Of a stretch of DNA of 64,000 nt, positions 9,937-17,257 are shown piece after piece. The DNA is from Clostridiaceae bacterium (GTDB lineage: Bacteria > Bacillota > Clostridia > Clostridiales > Clostridiaceae). Positions within the stretch are counted from its first letter, which is position 1. Each line of letters starts with the position of its first letter. A model generated the notes under the pieces. It saw only the letters and a program-made list of their open reading frames with translations, was not told where the DNA came from and did not search any database. The stretch covers positions 2,097-66,096 of the forward strand of contig CABIZX010000003.1 in assembly GCA_902363375.1 (NCBI GenBank). Direction: 5' to 3'. The translations under genes were made by a program, and so were the position numbers.

Positions 9937-10117
9937 AATACAAACCTTTCCTAACTATATATTGAAATACTAAATGGTTAATGTATTATATTAAATTAAT
10001 TTATTACTTATTACTTATTACTGTTATTTAAGCAATAAATTAAATATAAATGTATATTATTATTTATACTGGTAATAATATTAATGACAAATTAAATCAT
10101 AAATATAAACCCTAAAT
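9937..10117. other. AT-rich intergenic stretch upstream of the PIN gene
   Basis: No ORF or clear motif is seen apart from A/T-rich sequence that must hold the PIN gene promoter. The remainder of the gap to yabB contains the structured element and the short tandem repeat listed separately. Confidence 0.4.
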
Positions 10118-10178
10118 GCAATATGTTTTATCTGGCACATATAGATGATTAGTAGAAAGCTGGATAATAACATATTGC
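10118..10178. repeat. Imperfect inverted repeat, candidate structured RNA or small element
   Basis: Arms 10118-10136 and 10159-10178 pair over 10 perfect bases (gcaatatgtt), then further with one bulge and mismatches, around a 22-base loop. A separate terminator-like hairpin follows at 10215-10258. On the reverse strand a GGGGGAAG ribosome-like site precedes a 30-codon hydrophobic frame starting at the ATG within the 3' arm. Its nature is unknown. Confidence 0.45.
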
Positions 10179-10214
10179 TTCCCCCTATATTATAGTATAT
10201 AAAAATGAAAATAT

Positions 10215-10258
10215 ATCCCCTTGATAGTTAAAAGTTATAACTGTTCAAGGGGATTTTA
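10215..10258 (+). terminator. Terminator-like hairpin
   Basis: The stem atccccttga / tcaaggggat is followed by tttata. No annotated gene ends just before it, so it may close a small RNA transcribed from the preceding structured element. Confidence 0.55.
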
Positions 10259-10312
10259 TAATTTAAAAATAATAAGCAATTAAATCTATATATCAATAGT
10301 GTTAAAAATTTT

Positions 10313-10364
10313 AAATAGTAATTAATAAATCTATAAATAGTAATTAATAAATCTATAAATAGTA
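10313..10364. repeat. 22-bp direct tandem repeat, about 2.4 copies
   Basis: Two identical 22-base units (10313-10334 and 10335-10356) beginning aaatagtaattaataa, plus the first 8 bases of a third, about 100 bases upstream of yabB. This is simple A/T-rich sequence, possibly replication slippage. Confidence 0.9.
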
Positions 10365-10463
10365 TATAAAATTTTACTACAATTAGAGATAAGATGAAAA
10401 ACATAGAAACTTATTATATAATAGAATATGTGCAATTTAGCTAATAGAAAGGAATTTTATATC

Positions 10464-11210
10464 ATGAATCTAGTAAATATAGATGAAACATTAGATGATC
10501 TGCAATTAAAAGGAATTCATATAATACAAAAAAGAGATGGGTTTAGATTTGGCGTTGACGCAGTGCTTTTAGCCAACTTTGCTAAAGTTAAAAGAAATGC
10601 CACAATTATTGATTTATGTAGTGGAACTGGAATAATTCCATTTATAATAAAGGGTAAGAGTCAATGTGGAATTATAAAAGGAATAGAGATACAAGCTGAG
10701 TTTGCGGAGATGGCAAATAGAACTTCAGAATATAATAATTTTAGTGATGAAGTTAAATTTATTAAAGGCGATTTAAAGGATAAGGAGCTTTTAAAATCAT
10801 TGGGTAGAGTAGATATTGTGACTGTAAATCCACCATATAAGCTGTGTAATTCAGGAATACTTAATGAGAATGACAAAAATGCTATTGCAAGGCATGAGGT
10901 CTGTTGTACTCTGGAAGATGTTATAATGGCAGCTAGAGCCTTATTAAAGGATAATGGTAGGTTTTTCATGGTACATAGACCAGATAGAATAGTAGACATA
11001 TTTACTACTATGCGAAAATATAAAATAGAACCTAAAAGAATAAGATTTGTTCATCCTAAGCCTGGAAGAGCACCTAACATAGTGTTAGTTGAAGGTCAAA
11101 GAGATGGAGGAGCATTTCTAAAAATAGAGGATCCATTATATGTACATATGGAAGATGATTCTTATTCAGAAGAGATAAAAGAGATGTATAATTCACAATG
11201 GTTAGATTAA
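10464..11210 (+). CDS. yabB: tRNA1(Val) adenine-37 N6-methyltransferase-like (YabB/TrmN6 family)
   Basis: A 248-residue Rossmann-fold methyltransferase. SAM motif I is DLCSGTGIIPF, the adenine-N6 motif IV is NPPYK, and the start has RFGVDAVLLANF, diagnostic of the TrmN6/YabB group. E. coli TrmN6 methylates A37 of tRNA-Val. The exact tRNA target here is not known. ATG 10464 was chosen because AAAGGAA precedes it and the upstream in-frame ATG at 10428 has no ribosome site. It is followed by rsmI 27 bases later, as in Bacillus. Confidence 0.92.
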   Translation: MNLVNIDETLDDLQLKGIHIIQKRDGFRFGVDAVLLANFAKVKRNATIIDLCSGTGIIPFIIKGKSQCGIIKGIEIQAEFAEMANRTSEYNNFSDEVKFIKGDLKDKELLKSLGRVDIVTVNPPYKLCNSGILNENDKNAIARHEVCCTLEDVIMAARALLKDNGRFFMVHRPDRIVDIFTTMRKYKIEPKRIRFVHPKPGRAPNIVLVEGQRDGGAFLKIEDPLYVHMEDDSYSEEIKEMYNSQWLD

Positions 11211-11237
11211 AAAACAAGAATAGAAGAGGTGAGAAAG

Positions 11238-12080
11238 ATGAGTGGTAAATTATATTTAATACCTACTCCAATAGGAAATTTGAAGGATATAACTCTCAGA
11301 GCACTTGAAACTTTAAAAAGTGTAGATATAATTGCATGTGAAGATACAAGACAGAGTTTGAAACTTTTAAATCATTTTAATATAAAGAAAACCTTAATAA
11401 GCTATCATAAGCATAATGAAAATGGAAAAAGTGAAGATATAGTAAAAAGGCTATTAGAAGGTCAAAATATAGCTATAATAAGTGATGCTGGAACTCCAGG
11501 TATTTCAGATCCAGGTGCAATTATAGTAAAAAGATGTATTGAAGAAAATATAGAATTTGAAGTATATCCAGGAGCTACAGCTATAACTACAGCTTTAGTT
11601 TATTCAGGATTAAATACAGATAAATTTTTATTTATAGGATTTTTATCTAGAGAAAACAAAGAGAGAAGAGAGACCATAGAAGGGGTAGCGGATAGGCAAG
11701 AAACTTTAATATTCTATGAGGCTCCACATAGATTGGAATCAACATTAAGCTTTATAAAAGACAATTTAGGAAACAGGAAGGTTGCTGTATGTAAGGAGCT
11801 TACGAAACTTCATGAGACTATATTAAGAGGTACTTTAGAGGAATGTATAGAGTATTATAAAGAAAATAAGCCTAAAGGTGAATATGTATTAGTGGTAGAA
11901 GGAAAAAGCAAGACTGAGATTATAGAAGAAATGAAAGCTAAGTGGGAAGATATGAGTATTGAAGATCATATAAGAGCATGCATAAATGAAGGTTTAAATA
12001 AAAAAGAAGCAATAAAAAAGGTTGCAACTGAAAGGAATATACGCAAATCAGAGGTATATAAGTTTGGAATTGATATATAA
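11238..12080 (+). CDS. rsmI: 16S rRNA (cytidine-1402-2'-O)-methyltransferase RsmI
   Basis: A 280-residue tetrapyrrole-methylase-fold protein. GKLYLIPTPIGNLKDITLRA, CEDTRQSLKLL, SDAGTPGISDPG and FYEAPHRL are the family signatures. It modifies the ribosomal P site together with RsmH. ATG 11238 lies 6 bases after AGAGGTG, and the alternative GTG at 11229 overlaps that site. It is probably in an operon with yabB. Confidence 0.97.
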   Translation: MSGKLYLIPTPIGNLKDITLRALETLKSVDIIACEDTRQSLKLLNHFNIKKTLISYHKHNENGKSEDIVKRLLEGQNIAIISDAGTPGISDPGAIIVKRCIEENIEFEVYPGATAITTALVYSGLNTDKFLFIGFLSRENKERRETIEGVADRQETLIFYEAPHRLESTLSFIKDNLGNRKVAVCKELTKLHETILRGTLEECIEYYKENKPKGEYVLVVEGKSKTEIIEEMKAKWEDMSIEDHIRACINEGLNKKEAIKKVATERNIRKSEVYKFGIDI

Positions 12081-12197
12081 GTAAAGAAAATTATCTATAA
12101 AATTTTAGAAATAAGAAGGAATATGAGAAATTTCCTTGAATATACTTACTGTATACCCAAAAAAAATAAATGCTTGTCTCATTTTTGCCTAAATTAC

Positions 12198-12227
12198 TTG
12201 AGGTGGCAGTCATTATAGTGTTATAAT
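12198..12227 (+). promoter_or_regulatory. Sigma-A type promoter for the NlpC/P60 gene
   Basis: TTGAGG (12198-12203), an 18-base spacer, then TATAAT (12222-12227). Transcription would start near 12234, leaving a leader of about 35 bases before the TTG start codon. Confidence 0.7.
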
Positions 12228-12267
12228 GGTAAATGAGATTTATAAAGTTGAGGGGGAGGGAATTTTT

Positions 12268-13407
12268 TTGAATAAGAAGAAGATATCATTAGTTCTTGCT
12301 TTAGCATTAACTATTTCTTGTGTTGGAACTAGCGCATATGCAGATCCAGATAGTGATAGATCAACATATGAGCAAAAGCTAGCTGAAAATAGAAATAGCT
12401 ATAAAAGTGCTCAAGAGCAAGTCGATGAGATATCAGCTGCAATACAATTAGTAAACTCTCAAATGGAAGATATCCAAATAGATATAGAAGAGTTAAATGC
12501 TAAAATTAGTGAAGCTGAAGGTAAAATTGAAGAGAGCAACAAGAAGGTACAAGCTACTGAAAGTGATATAAAAGGCGAAAATGAATTATTTAGTAAGAGA
12601 ATGAGATCAATGTACATTAATGGCATGGATAGTTACATTGAGGTACTTTTAGATTCAAATGGTGTATCAGACTTTATGACTAGACTAAGTAACGTAAATA
12701 GAATAATAAACTATGATAAAGAAGTTGTTAGTAGTTTAGTTGAAAAGAAAGAAATTCTTGTAGCAGAAAAGAAATCCATTGAAGAAGAAAAGTCCAAGCT
12801 AGATGCATTACAAGAAGAAAATAATGCAAAATTAGCTCAAATGGAAGAAAAAAGATCTGAACATAAGGAAGCTTTAGCTAAAGCAGAATCTAATAGAGAT
12901 TTATTTGAAGCTGCTGTAAAAGAAAGTGAAGCTCAAATAAAGGAAACAGAAAGACAAATAAGTCAGTATACTAGTAGTGCTAATAATACAGCTAGTAATA
13001 CAGCTAATAATAGACCAAGCAGAGGAGATGGTGGGTCAGGTGTGGCAGTACCTCCAAGTGCTTCAGGTAGTTCAATAGTTAGTTATGCAATGAGTTTTAG
13101 AGGTGTACCATACCAATGGGGTGGAAATGGACCTAATACATTTGATTGCTCTGGATTGACTAAATATGTTTATGCTGCCTTTGGAATAACTCTTCCTAGA
13201 GTAGCAGAAGCCCAAATGAATGCAGGAACACCAGTTTCTCAGCCACAACCAGGAGACTTAGTATTCTTTGGAACGCCTGGAAACATATATCATGTTGGTA
13301 TATATGTTGGCAATAATACTTATCTTCATGCACCTCAAGATAATGAGGTTGTAAAGCTATCTCCATTAAATACTAGAGGAGATTATGCTGGAGCAAGAAG
13401 ATATTAA
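12268..13407 (+). CDS. Secreted NlpC/P60 peptidoglycan endopeptidase with coiled-coil N-terminus
   Basis: 379 residues. A signal peptide ends near SAYA (about residue 25). Residues about 30-250 form a long heptad-rich coiled coil of the PcsB/CwlO type (family Lys/Glu-rich, with RMRSMYINGMDSYIEVLL). A Thr/Asn/Ser linker follows, and then the NlpC/P60 domain with catalytic Cys in FDCSGLTKYVY, His in HVGIYVG and the polar third residue region YLHAPQD. Such enzymes cleave D-gamma-Glu-diamino acid bonds, and coiled-coil partners (FtsEX) control several of them. Start is TTG 12268 behind GGGGGAGGG. The promoter-proximal ATG at 12226 overlaps the -10 and cannot be used. Confidence 0.93.
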   Translation: MNKKKISLVLALALTISCVGTSAYADPDSDRSTYEQKLAENRNSYKSAQEQVDEISAAIQLVNSQMEDIQIDIEELNAKISEAEGKIEESNKKVQATESDIKGENELFSKRMRSMYINGMDSYIEVLLDSNGVSDFMTRLSNVNRIINYDKEVVSSLVEKKEILVAEKKSIEEEKSKLDALQEENNAKLAQMEEKRSEHKEALAKAESNRDLFEAAVKESEAQIKETERQISQYTSSANNTASNTANNRPSRGDGGSGVAVPPSASGSSIVSYAMSFRGVPYQWGGNGPNTFDCSGLTKYVYAAFGITLPRVAEAQMNAGTPVSQPQPGDLVFFGTPGNIYHVGIYVGNNTYLHAPQDNEVVKLSPLNTRGDYAGARRY

Positions 13408-13418
13408 TTCTTTCAAAT

Positions 13419-13452
13419 AAGATCGGTAATCTAGTTTACTGGTCTTTTTTTA
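13419..13452 (+). terminator. Terminator of the NlpC/P60 gene
   Basis: A hairpin of aagatcggtaa with tttactggtctt, including G-U pairs, followed by a T-run. Confidence 0.8.
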
Positions 13453-13552
13453 TTTTAAATAGTTTTGGTTATATCTAGGAGTGATATTGTTTCCTAAAAA
13501 CATAGCCATAGATATATAGATATAATTTTATATCTATATATACGATATAAAT

Positions 13553-13590
13553 AAAAAAACGTTACTTAATTTTTAAGCAACGTTTTTATT
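13553..13590 (-). terminator. Terminator of abrB
   Basis: The stem aaaacgttgctta / taagtaacgtttt has a reverse-strand T-run, immediately after the abrB stop codon. Confidence 0.88.
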
Positions 13591-13592
13591 AA

Positions 13593-13835
13593 CTATTGAG
13601 CTTTTAATTCATTTAAGCATTTTAGACATATGTTTTTAGATTTATAATTAACTACATCTCTAGCATCTCCGCAGAAGATACATGCAGGCTCATATTTTTT
13701 TAATATAACTTGGTCACCATCTACATATATTTCAAGTGCATCCTTAACATCAATATCTAATGTTCTTCTTAATTCCACTGGAATAACTATTCTCCCTAAT
13801 TCATCTACTTTTCTTACAACACCAGTTGATTTCAT
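13593..13835 (-). CDS. abrB: AbrB/SpoVT-family transition-state regulator with Cys-rich tail
   Basis: 80 residues. The N-terminal swapped-hairpin AbrB DNA-binding domain is complete (KSTGVVRKVDELGRIVIPVE, LRRTLDI, GDQVILKKY). The C-terminal third has two CxxC pairs (CIFC and CLKC), which suggests a small zinc-binding tail in place of the Bacillus AbrB multimerisation domain. AbrB represses post-exponential genes. It lies downstream of rsmI but inverted, the same neighbourhood as in Bacillus. The ribosome site is AGGAGG. Confidence 0.94.
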   Translation of the reverse strand: MKSTGVVRKVDELGRIVIPVELRRTLDIDVKDALEIYVDGDQVILKKYEPACIFCGDARDVVNYKSKNICLKCLNELKAQ

Positions 13836-14609
13836 AATAAATTCCTCCTATATTTTGTTTATATAATCAAATAAGTTAGTTACAGATATTATAATTAATA
13901 CCATATAATAACTATAATACAAAAAAAATCATAAGTCAATAAAAATTGATAAAAAAAATAAGTTTATTACATTATATCCCATTAATATGATATCTATTAT
14001 AATATTATTAATCAGATAATAAGGAAAAAGTGAATAATTTAACTTATAATTAACTATTTTAACATAAAAATACTGTATTTCAATAGGAAAATATATATAA
14101 ATAGCATTAATTCTACGAAATATATCAAAATTTGCAGGAAAGTAATTAGTGATATTCATAGTTATAAACAGAAAATAAAAAATATTATACACAACCTATC
14201 TGTGGATAATGTGGACAAGTTTTAATTTAAAGTATAAGTATAATAACTAAAGGTAATTGTACATAAAGATTAATTAACATAGTATGTTGATATTATTTAT
14301 GATATATGTTAATAAAATGTGATTATTGTTAATAATGATAATATGTATGAAGGATTTAGATATATAAGAGTCATAATAAGATGATAAAAAATTTCAAGCT
14401 TTTAATATTATGTAATTTCAAAAAATATCTACCTATATTAGTTGGTATATACTGGATTAAAAAATAATATAGATTTAGAAATTTAATTAAATCATCTATA
14501 TAAGATATTTGTAAATATATTAATTATCTTTTATAATTAATATGAAGTAGTATACGAAAATTTAAGTTACATGGTAAAATTTAAAATGTTATTGAAGTGA
14601 GGGATGAAA
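13836..14609. other. Long AT-rich intergenic region holding two DnaA boxes
   Basis: 774 bases without a convincing gene. The leftmost part must carry the abrB promoter. TTATACACA (14185-14193) and TGTGGATAA (14201-14209, reverse box) match the DnaA consensus TTATNCACA. The sequence from gttataaacag through tctgtggataatgt is shared with the region near 24.9 kb. Around 14275-14340 are further TGTTGATA and TGTTAATAA near-matches. The rest is A/T-rich with no other structure seen. Confidence 0.6.
14185..14209. promoter_or_regulatory. DnaA-box pair
   Basis: Two 9-mers that fully match TTATNCACA lie 7 bases apart in opposite orientation: TTATACACA at 14185 and TTATCCACA (reverse strand) at 14201-14209. 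B. subtilis has DnaA-box clusters outside oriC that affect initiation, so a titration or regulatory role is possible (inference). Confidence 0.6.
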
Positions 14610-15236
14610 ATGAATAATAAAGATGATGATAATGAATCTATTTTTAAGAATATAGTATCTAAGTTTTCTGAAATGATAGATGAAAGAGCTGAAAAAAGTA
14701 TAATACAGTATGAAGAATTGCCTCAATATGACCTATTCTTATCACAAGTTAAAGATTATCTTAATGATAAATTTAATCATGATAATTTTACTAATAGCAT
14801 ACTTCAAAATTATATAAAAAGTGAAGTAATTTCTAAGCCTGAGGATGGTAGAAAAAGAGGATATACGAAACTACATTTGACTCAATTGGTTCTATTAGGA
14901 TATATGAGGCCAATTTTGACAACTGATGAGATAAAGAGTGTATTTAGATTAGCCTTTAATGATATAAATAATAGAGGCGATGACATACTTTGTTGGGAAG
15001 ATACTTTTAAATTATTCAGTGACTTACAACAGAAGAGCGTAGATATATCTTTTATTGGAGAAGAAAAAGAATTAGAAGAAATATTTAAAAAGCACTTAGA
15101 AAAATATGAATTTAATGATGAAGAAAAAGAAAGAATAATAATGTTTTTACTAGTTATGAGTTTAGTAGCTCATGCAAGCAATATAAAGAAGTTAGTTACT
15201 ACATTAGTCGAAGAATTTGGGGATAAATATAAATAA
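14610..15236 (+). CDS. DUF1836-domain protein, putative regulator
   Basis: 208 residues. The pattern RGYTKLHLTQLVLLGYMRPILTTDEIKSVF is that of the DUF1836 family, which looks like a MerR-type winged helix-turn-helix followed by an all-helical region. Its function is not established. ATG 14610 is favoured because the earlier ATG at 14604 abuts the GTGAGGG ribosome site. It stands alone, 100 bases before the yhaM-like gene. Confidence 0.75.
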   Translation: MNNKDDDNESIFKNIVSKFSEMIDERAEKSIIQYEELPQYDLFLSQVKDYLNDKFNHDNFTNSILQNYIKSEVISKPEDGRKRGYTKLHLTQLVLLGYMRPILTTDEIKSVFRLAFNDINNRGDDILCWEDTFKLFSDLQQKSVDISFIGEEKELEEIFKKHLEKYEFNDEEKERIIMFLLVMSLVAHASNIKKLVTTLVEEFGDKYK

Positions 15237-15338
15237 AAATCATGCTTAATATATACAATAAGTCTAGAATTTAAAGAATAAAAATATCTTCTTATGAAAA
15301 CATACATATTAGATGTATATATAAGGAGATGAGAAAAT

Positions 15339-16235
15339 ATGAAATCAATTTACTTAATACAAGTAATTAACAATAGTAATAAAGATTTAATAGAATTATT
15401 GCTTATGGTAAATGATAAAAAAATACATACAGATGGGATAATATATACCTTAGGAGATATAACAGGAGAATTAACATTTTTAGATAAAAATGATTGTAAT
15501 AATACTTTGAACATAGGTGATGTAGTTAAGGTTAATATAAAAGATGATAAAATAGTAAAAGTAGGTTTACCAATATCTAGTTATAACTTGAATGATTTTA
15601 TGAATTATACTAAGAGAGATATAAAATCTATATTATATGAATTAGAAGAAATAACAACTCAACAATTTAAATGTAAAGAGGTTATGTATTTAAATAAATA
15701 TTTTTTCAATGATAAAAATTTTATGGATGCATTTTCTCGAGGTATTGGAGGATTAGAGCATCATACATATATAGGGGGACTAGCAGAACATACTCTTAAT
15801 GTAACTTATTGGGCTAAAGAGCTTGCTAACAGATATAATTGTAGATATAAGGAAATTGCTATATTAGCGGCAAAACTTCACGATATTGGGAAGATATATG
15901 AGTATTCATCAGATGGGAAATTTGAAGCTACTATCAGAGGAGAAATGGAAGGCCACGTTGTTATAGGGATAACTATGCTAGAAGAAGCATTTAAAAGTAC
16001 ACCTGAGATTTATAGTGATGATTTTAAAAATAGAATTAAAGGATGTATTGTTCAACATCACGGGAAACCACAATATGGATCACCTAAAGGACCTAATACA
16101 GAAGAAGCTTTTATAGTTCATTATGCAGATTATATTGATGCAACAATGAATAAAGTATCTAATATAAAGGATAGTACATTACAAGATACGTGGTCAGAGT
16201 ATGATAAGAAAATAGAAACTAAATTATTTGTATAA
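15339..16235 (+). CDS. yhaM: HD-domain 3'-5' exoribonuclease, YhaM family
   Basis: 298 residues. An N-terminal OB-like region (about 1-90, with DGIIYTLGDITGELTF) is followed by an HD phosphohydrolase domain with HHTYIGGLAEHTLNV, the HD pair in KLHDIGKIYEY, and a later VQHHG and HYADYIDA. This order matches YhaM/CBF1 exoribonucleases, which trim RNA 3' ends. It is slightly shorter than B. subtilis YhaM (about 314). The ribosome site AAGGAG precedes the ATG. Confidence 0.87.
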   Translation: MKSIYLIQVINNSNKDLIELLLMVNDKKIHTDGIIYTLGDITGELTFLDKNDCNNTLNIGDVVKVNIKDDKIVKVGLPISSYNLNDFMNYTKRDIKSILYELEEITTQQFKCKEVMYLNKYFFNDKNFMDAFSRGIGGLEHHTYIGGLAEHTLNVTYWAKELANRYNCRYKEIAILAAKLHDIGKIYEYSSDGKFEATIRGEMEGHVVIGITMLEEAFKSTPEIYSDDFKNRIKGCIVQHHGKPQYGSPKGPNTEEAFIVHYADYIDATMNKVSNIKDSTLQDTWSEYDKKIETKLFV

Positions 16236-16276
16236 ATGAGCTTTCGCAAGATAAATTAATATAAAGAAACAATTAA

Positions 16277-16420
16277 GATGAGTTTATATTAATTTTATCT
16301 AATATACATAGTAGAATTAAAGAAAAATCTAATCAGATTAGAGAGAGCGTATTTTTAATGAGAGAAAGTACGGACATTGTAAATTCATTAATAGAGAAAA
16401 TAAGTAAATATTTCAGATAA
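16277..16420 (+). other. Open 47-codon tail without a start, possible gene remnant
   Basis: A frame that reads ILSNIHSRIKEKSNQIRESV then FLMRESTDIVNSLIEKISKYF and stops at 16418. It is amphipathic and protein-like but begins right after a stop and has no ribosome site or good start. It may be the decayed 3' end of a lost gene, or chance. Confidence 0.25.
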
Positions 16421-16427
16421 AAACATA

Positions 16428-16465
16428 AATAACGCACCCTTCTATGAAAGGGTGCGTTGTTTATT
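16428..16465. terminator. Bidirectional terminator between the yhaM region and the HesB-like gene
   Basis: The perfect stem aacgcaccctt / aaagggtgcgtt lies between convergent transcripts, with A/T-rich flanks on both sides. It directly follows the HesB-like stop codon in reverse. Confidence 0.85.
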
Positions 16466-16475
16466 TAGGTTTAAT

Positions 16476-16775
16476 TTAACTACAAGAGCTTTCGCCTACA
16501 GCTTTAGATATAACTCTAAAGGTTTTTCCAAAGAAAGTCTTTTTATAAGCAACAATACAATCTTCAAATATATATTCTTCGTCTTCATTAACCACAAATG
16601 TTATTCCATCTACAGTTTCTGCAATATCATCTGATTTTTGTTCATCCAGAACAACGCTTAGATTAGGGCCACCTCAGCCAAACCCAGCGATAGCTAGTCT
16701 CACTGCAGGCTTGTTTTCTTTACTTAAACCTTCTAAAAGAGCATCTTTAGTTTCATTATCAAAAGTTATTTTCAT
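16476..16775 (-). CDS. HesB-like protein with in-frame UGA, putative selenoprotein
   Basis: Reading through one TGA gives a 99-codon product. It starts MKITFDNETKDALLEGLSKE, then AVRLAIAGFG-U-GGPNLSVV, an acidic DEEYIFED region, and the C-terminal end AVGESSCS. The TGA (16674-16676, codon 34) falls between GFG and GGPNL, where relatives of the HesB/IscA-like family carry Cys. A HesB-like group is an established prokaryotic selenoprotein family. The frame stays open for 65 codons after the TGA and ends at a normal TAA next to a terminator. A strong AAGGAGG lies 7 bases before the ATG. A hairpin fitting the bacterial SECIS rules follows the TGA. Role by family: iron-sulfur or redox chemistry, unproven. 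The alternative is a nonsense-mutated pseudogene. Confidence 0.8.
16638..16654 (-). promoter_or_regulatory. Candidate bacterial SECIS hairpin
   Basis: Immediately downstream of the UGA, the mRNA can form UUGUUC-UGGAU-GAACAA: a 6-bp stem with a 5-base loop that has G as its second base. The loop begins 26 bases after the UGA. Published bacterial SECIS criteria ask for a loop about 16-37 bases from the UGA with a G in the first two loop positions, and both hold here. Confidence 0.6.
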
Positions 16776-16981
16776 TTTAATATCCTCCTTGAACTCTGCT
16801 TTTATTTAGTATACCATGCACATATATATTTATCCTCATAAATATATGATAAACATGGCATTTACTTCTTAAGATAAAATACTCTATAGTTTATAATATA
16901 ATATTTAGATAAAAAGGGGTGTAATTAAGTCACATATTTAAAGCCTATTTTAATAAAATTAAATCATTATTTTAAACAGTA

Positions 16982-17010
16982 TTGACATTGTAGTTTATTT
17001 ACAGTAAAAT
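16982..17010 (+). promoter_or_regulatory. Sigma-A promoter of the pyr operon
   Basis: TTGACA (16982-16987), a 17-base spacer, TAAAAT (17005-17010). This near-consensus promoter would start a leader of about 240 bases before pyrB. Confidence 0.85.
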
Positions 17011-17045
17011 GAAAACAATAAAAGTTAATAAAGAATCCTTTTAAA

Positions 17046-17190
17046 AACGGTACAGAGATGCCGGCAAGGGAAGAAAAGATTTTAGTATGAATGAATTTAT
17101 AGTAGAATGGCTTTACTATATTTATATATTCATATAAAGTTATATTGGTAGATATTTATAGCTTTCCTTGTTAAGGAAAGCTTTTTTTTA
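17046..17190 (+). promoter_or_regulatory. pyr leader attenuator (PyrR-type, putative)
   Basis: The leader contains GGTACAGAGATGCCGGCAAGG (17051 onward), which resembles the PyrR-binding loop (consensus ARUCCNGNGAGGYU followed by aagg). At 17160-17182 lies the strong terminator agctttcctt / aaggaaagct with a run of 8 T. CAAGGGAAG at 17067-17075 can pair with all 9 bases of CTTTCCTTG (17162-17170), which disrupts the terminator. This is a two-state attenuator upstream of pyrB. PyrR with UMP would favour termination (inference). No pyrR gene is in the window. Confidence 0.7.
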
Positions 17191-17257
17191 TTGAGTTTTA
17201 TAAGTAAATTTTAATACCTTTAAATTATCCCAGAGAGGTTAAAAAGGAGTGTTTTAT

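Noticed and set aside
10313..10364. Iteron origin or phage attachment site
   Set aside because: Only 2.4 copies of an A/T-rich 22-mer, with no replication protein, integrase or tRNA.
14185..14209. A chromosomal replication origin at the DnaA boxes
   Set aside because: No dnaA, dnaN or rpmH is nearby and only two boxes are perfect here. A titration or regulatory site is more likely.
16277..16420. Possible gene fragment or MCP-like tail after the yhaM gene
   Set aside because: Only 47 codons with no start or ribosome site. It could be a remnant, but nothing supports a gene. Kept as a low-confidence note.
16452..16634. Forward 60-codon frame across the HesB-like region
   Set aside because: It is the complement of the conserved reverse-strand HesB-like frame and has no ribosome site.
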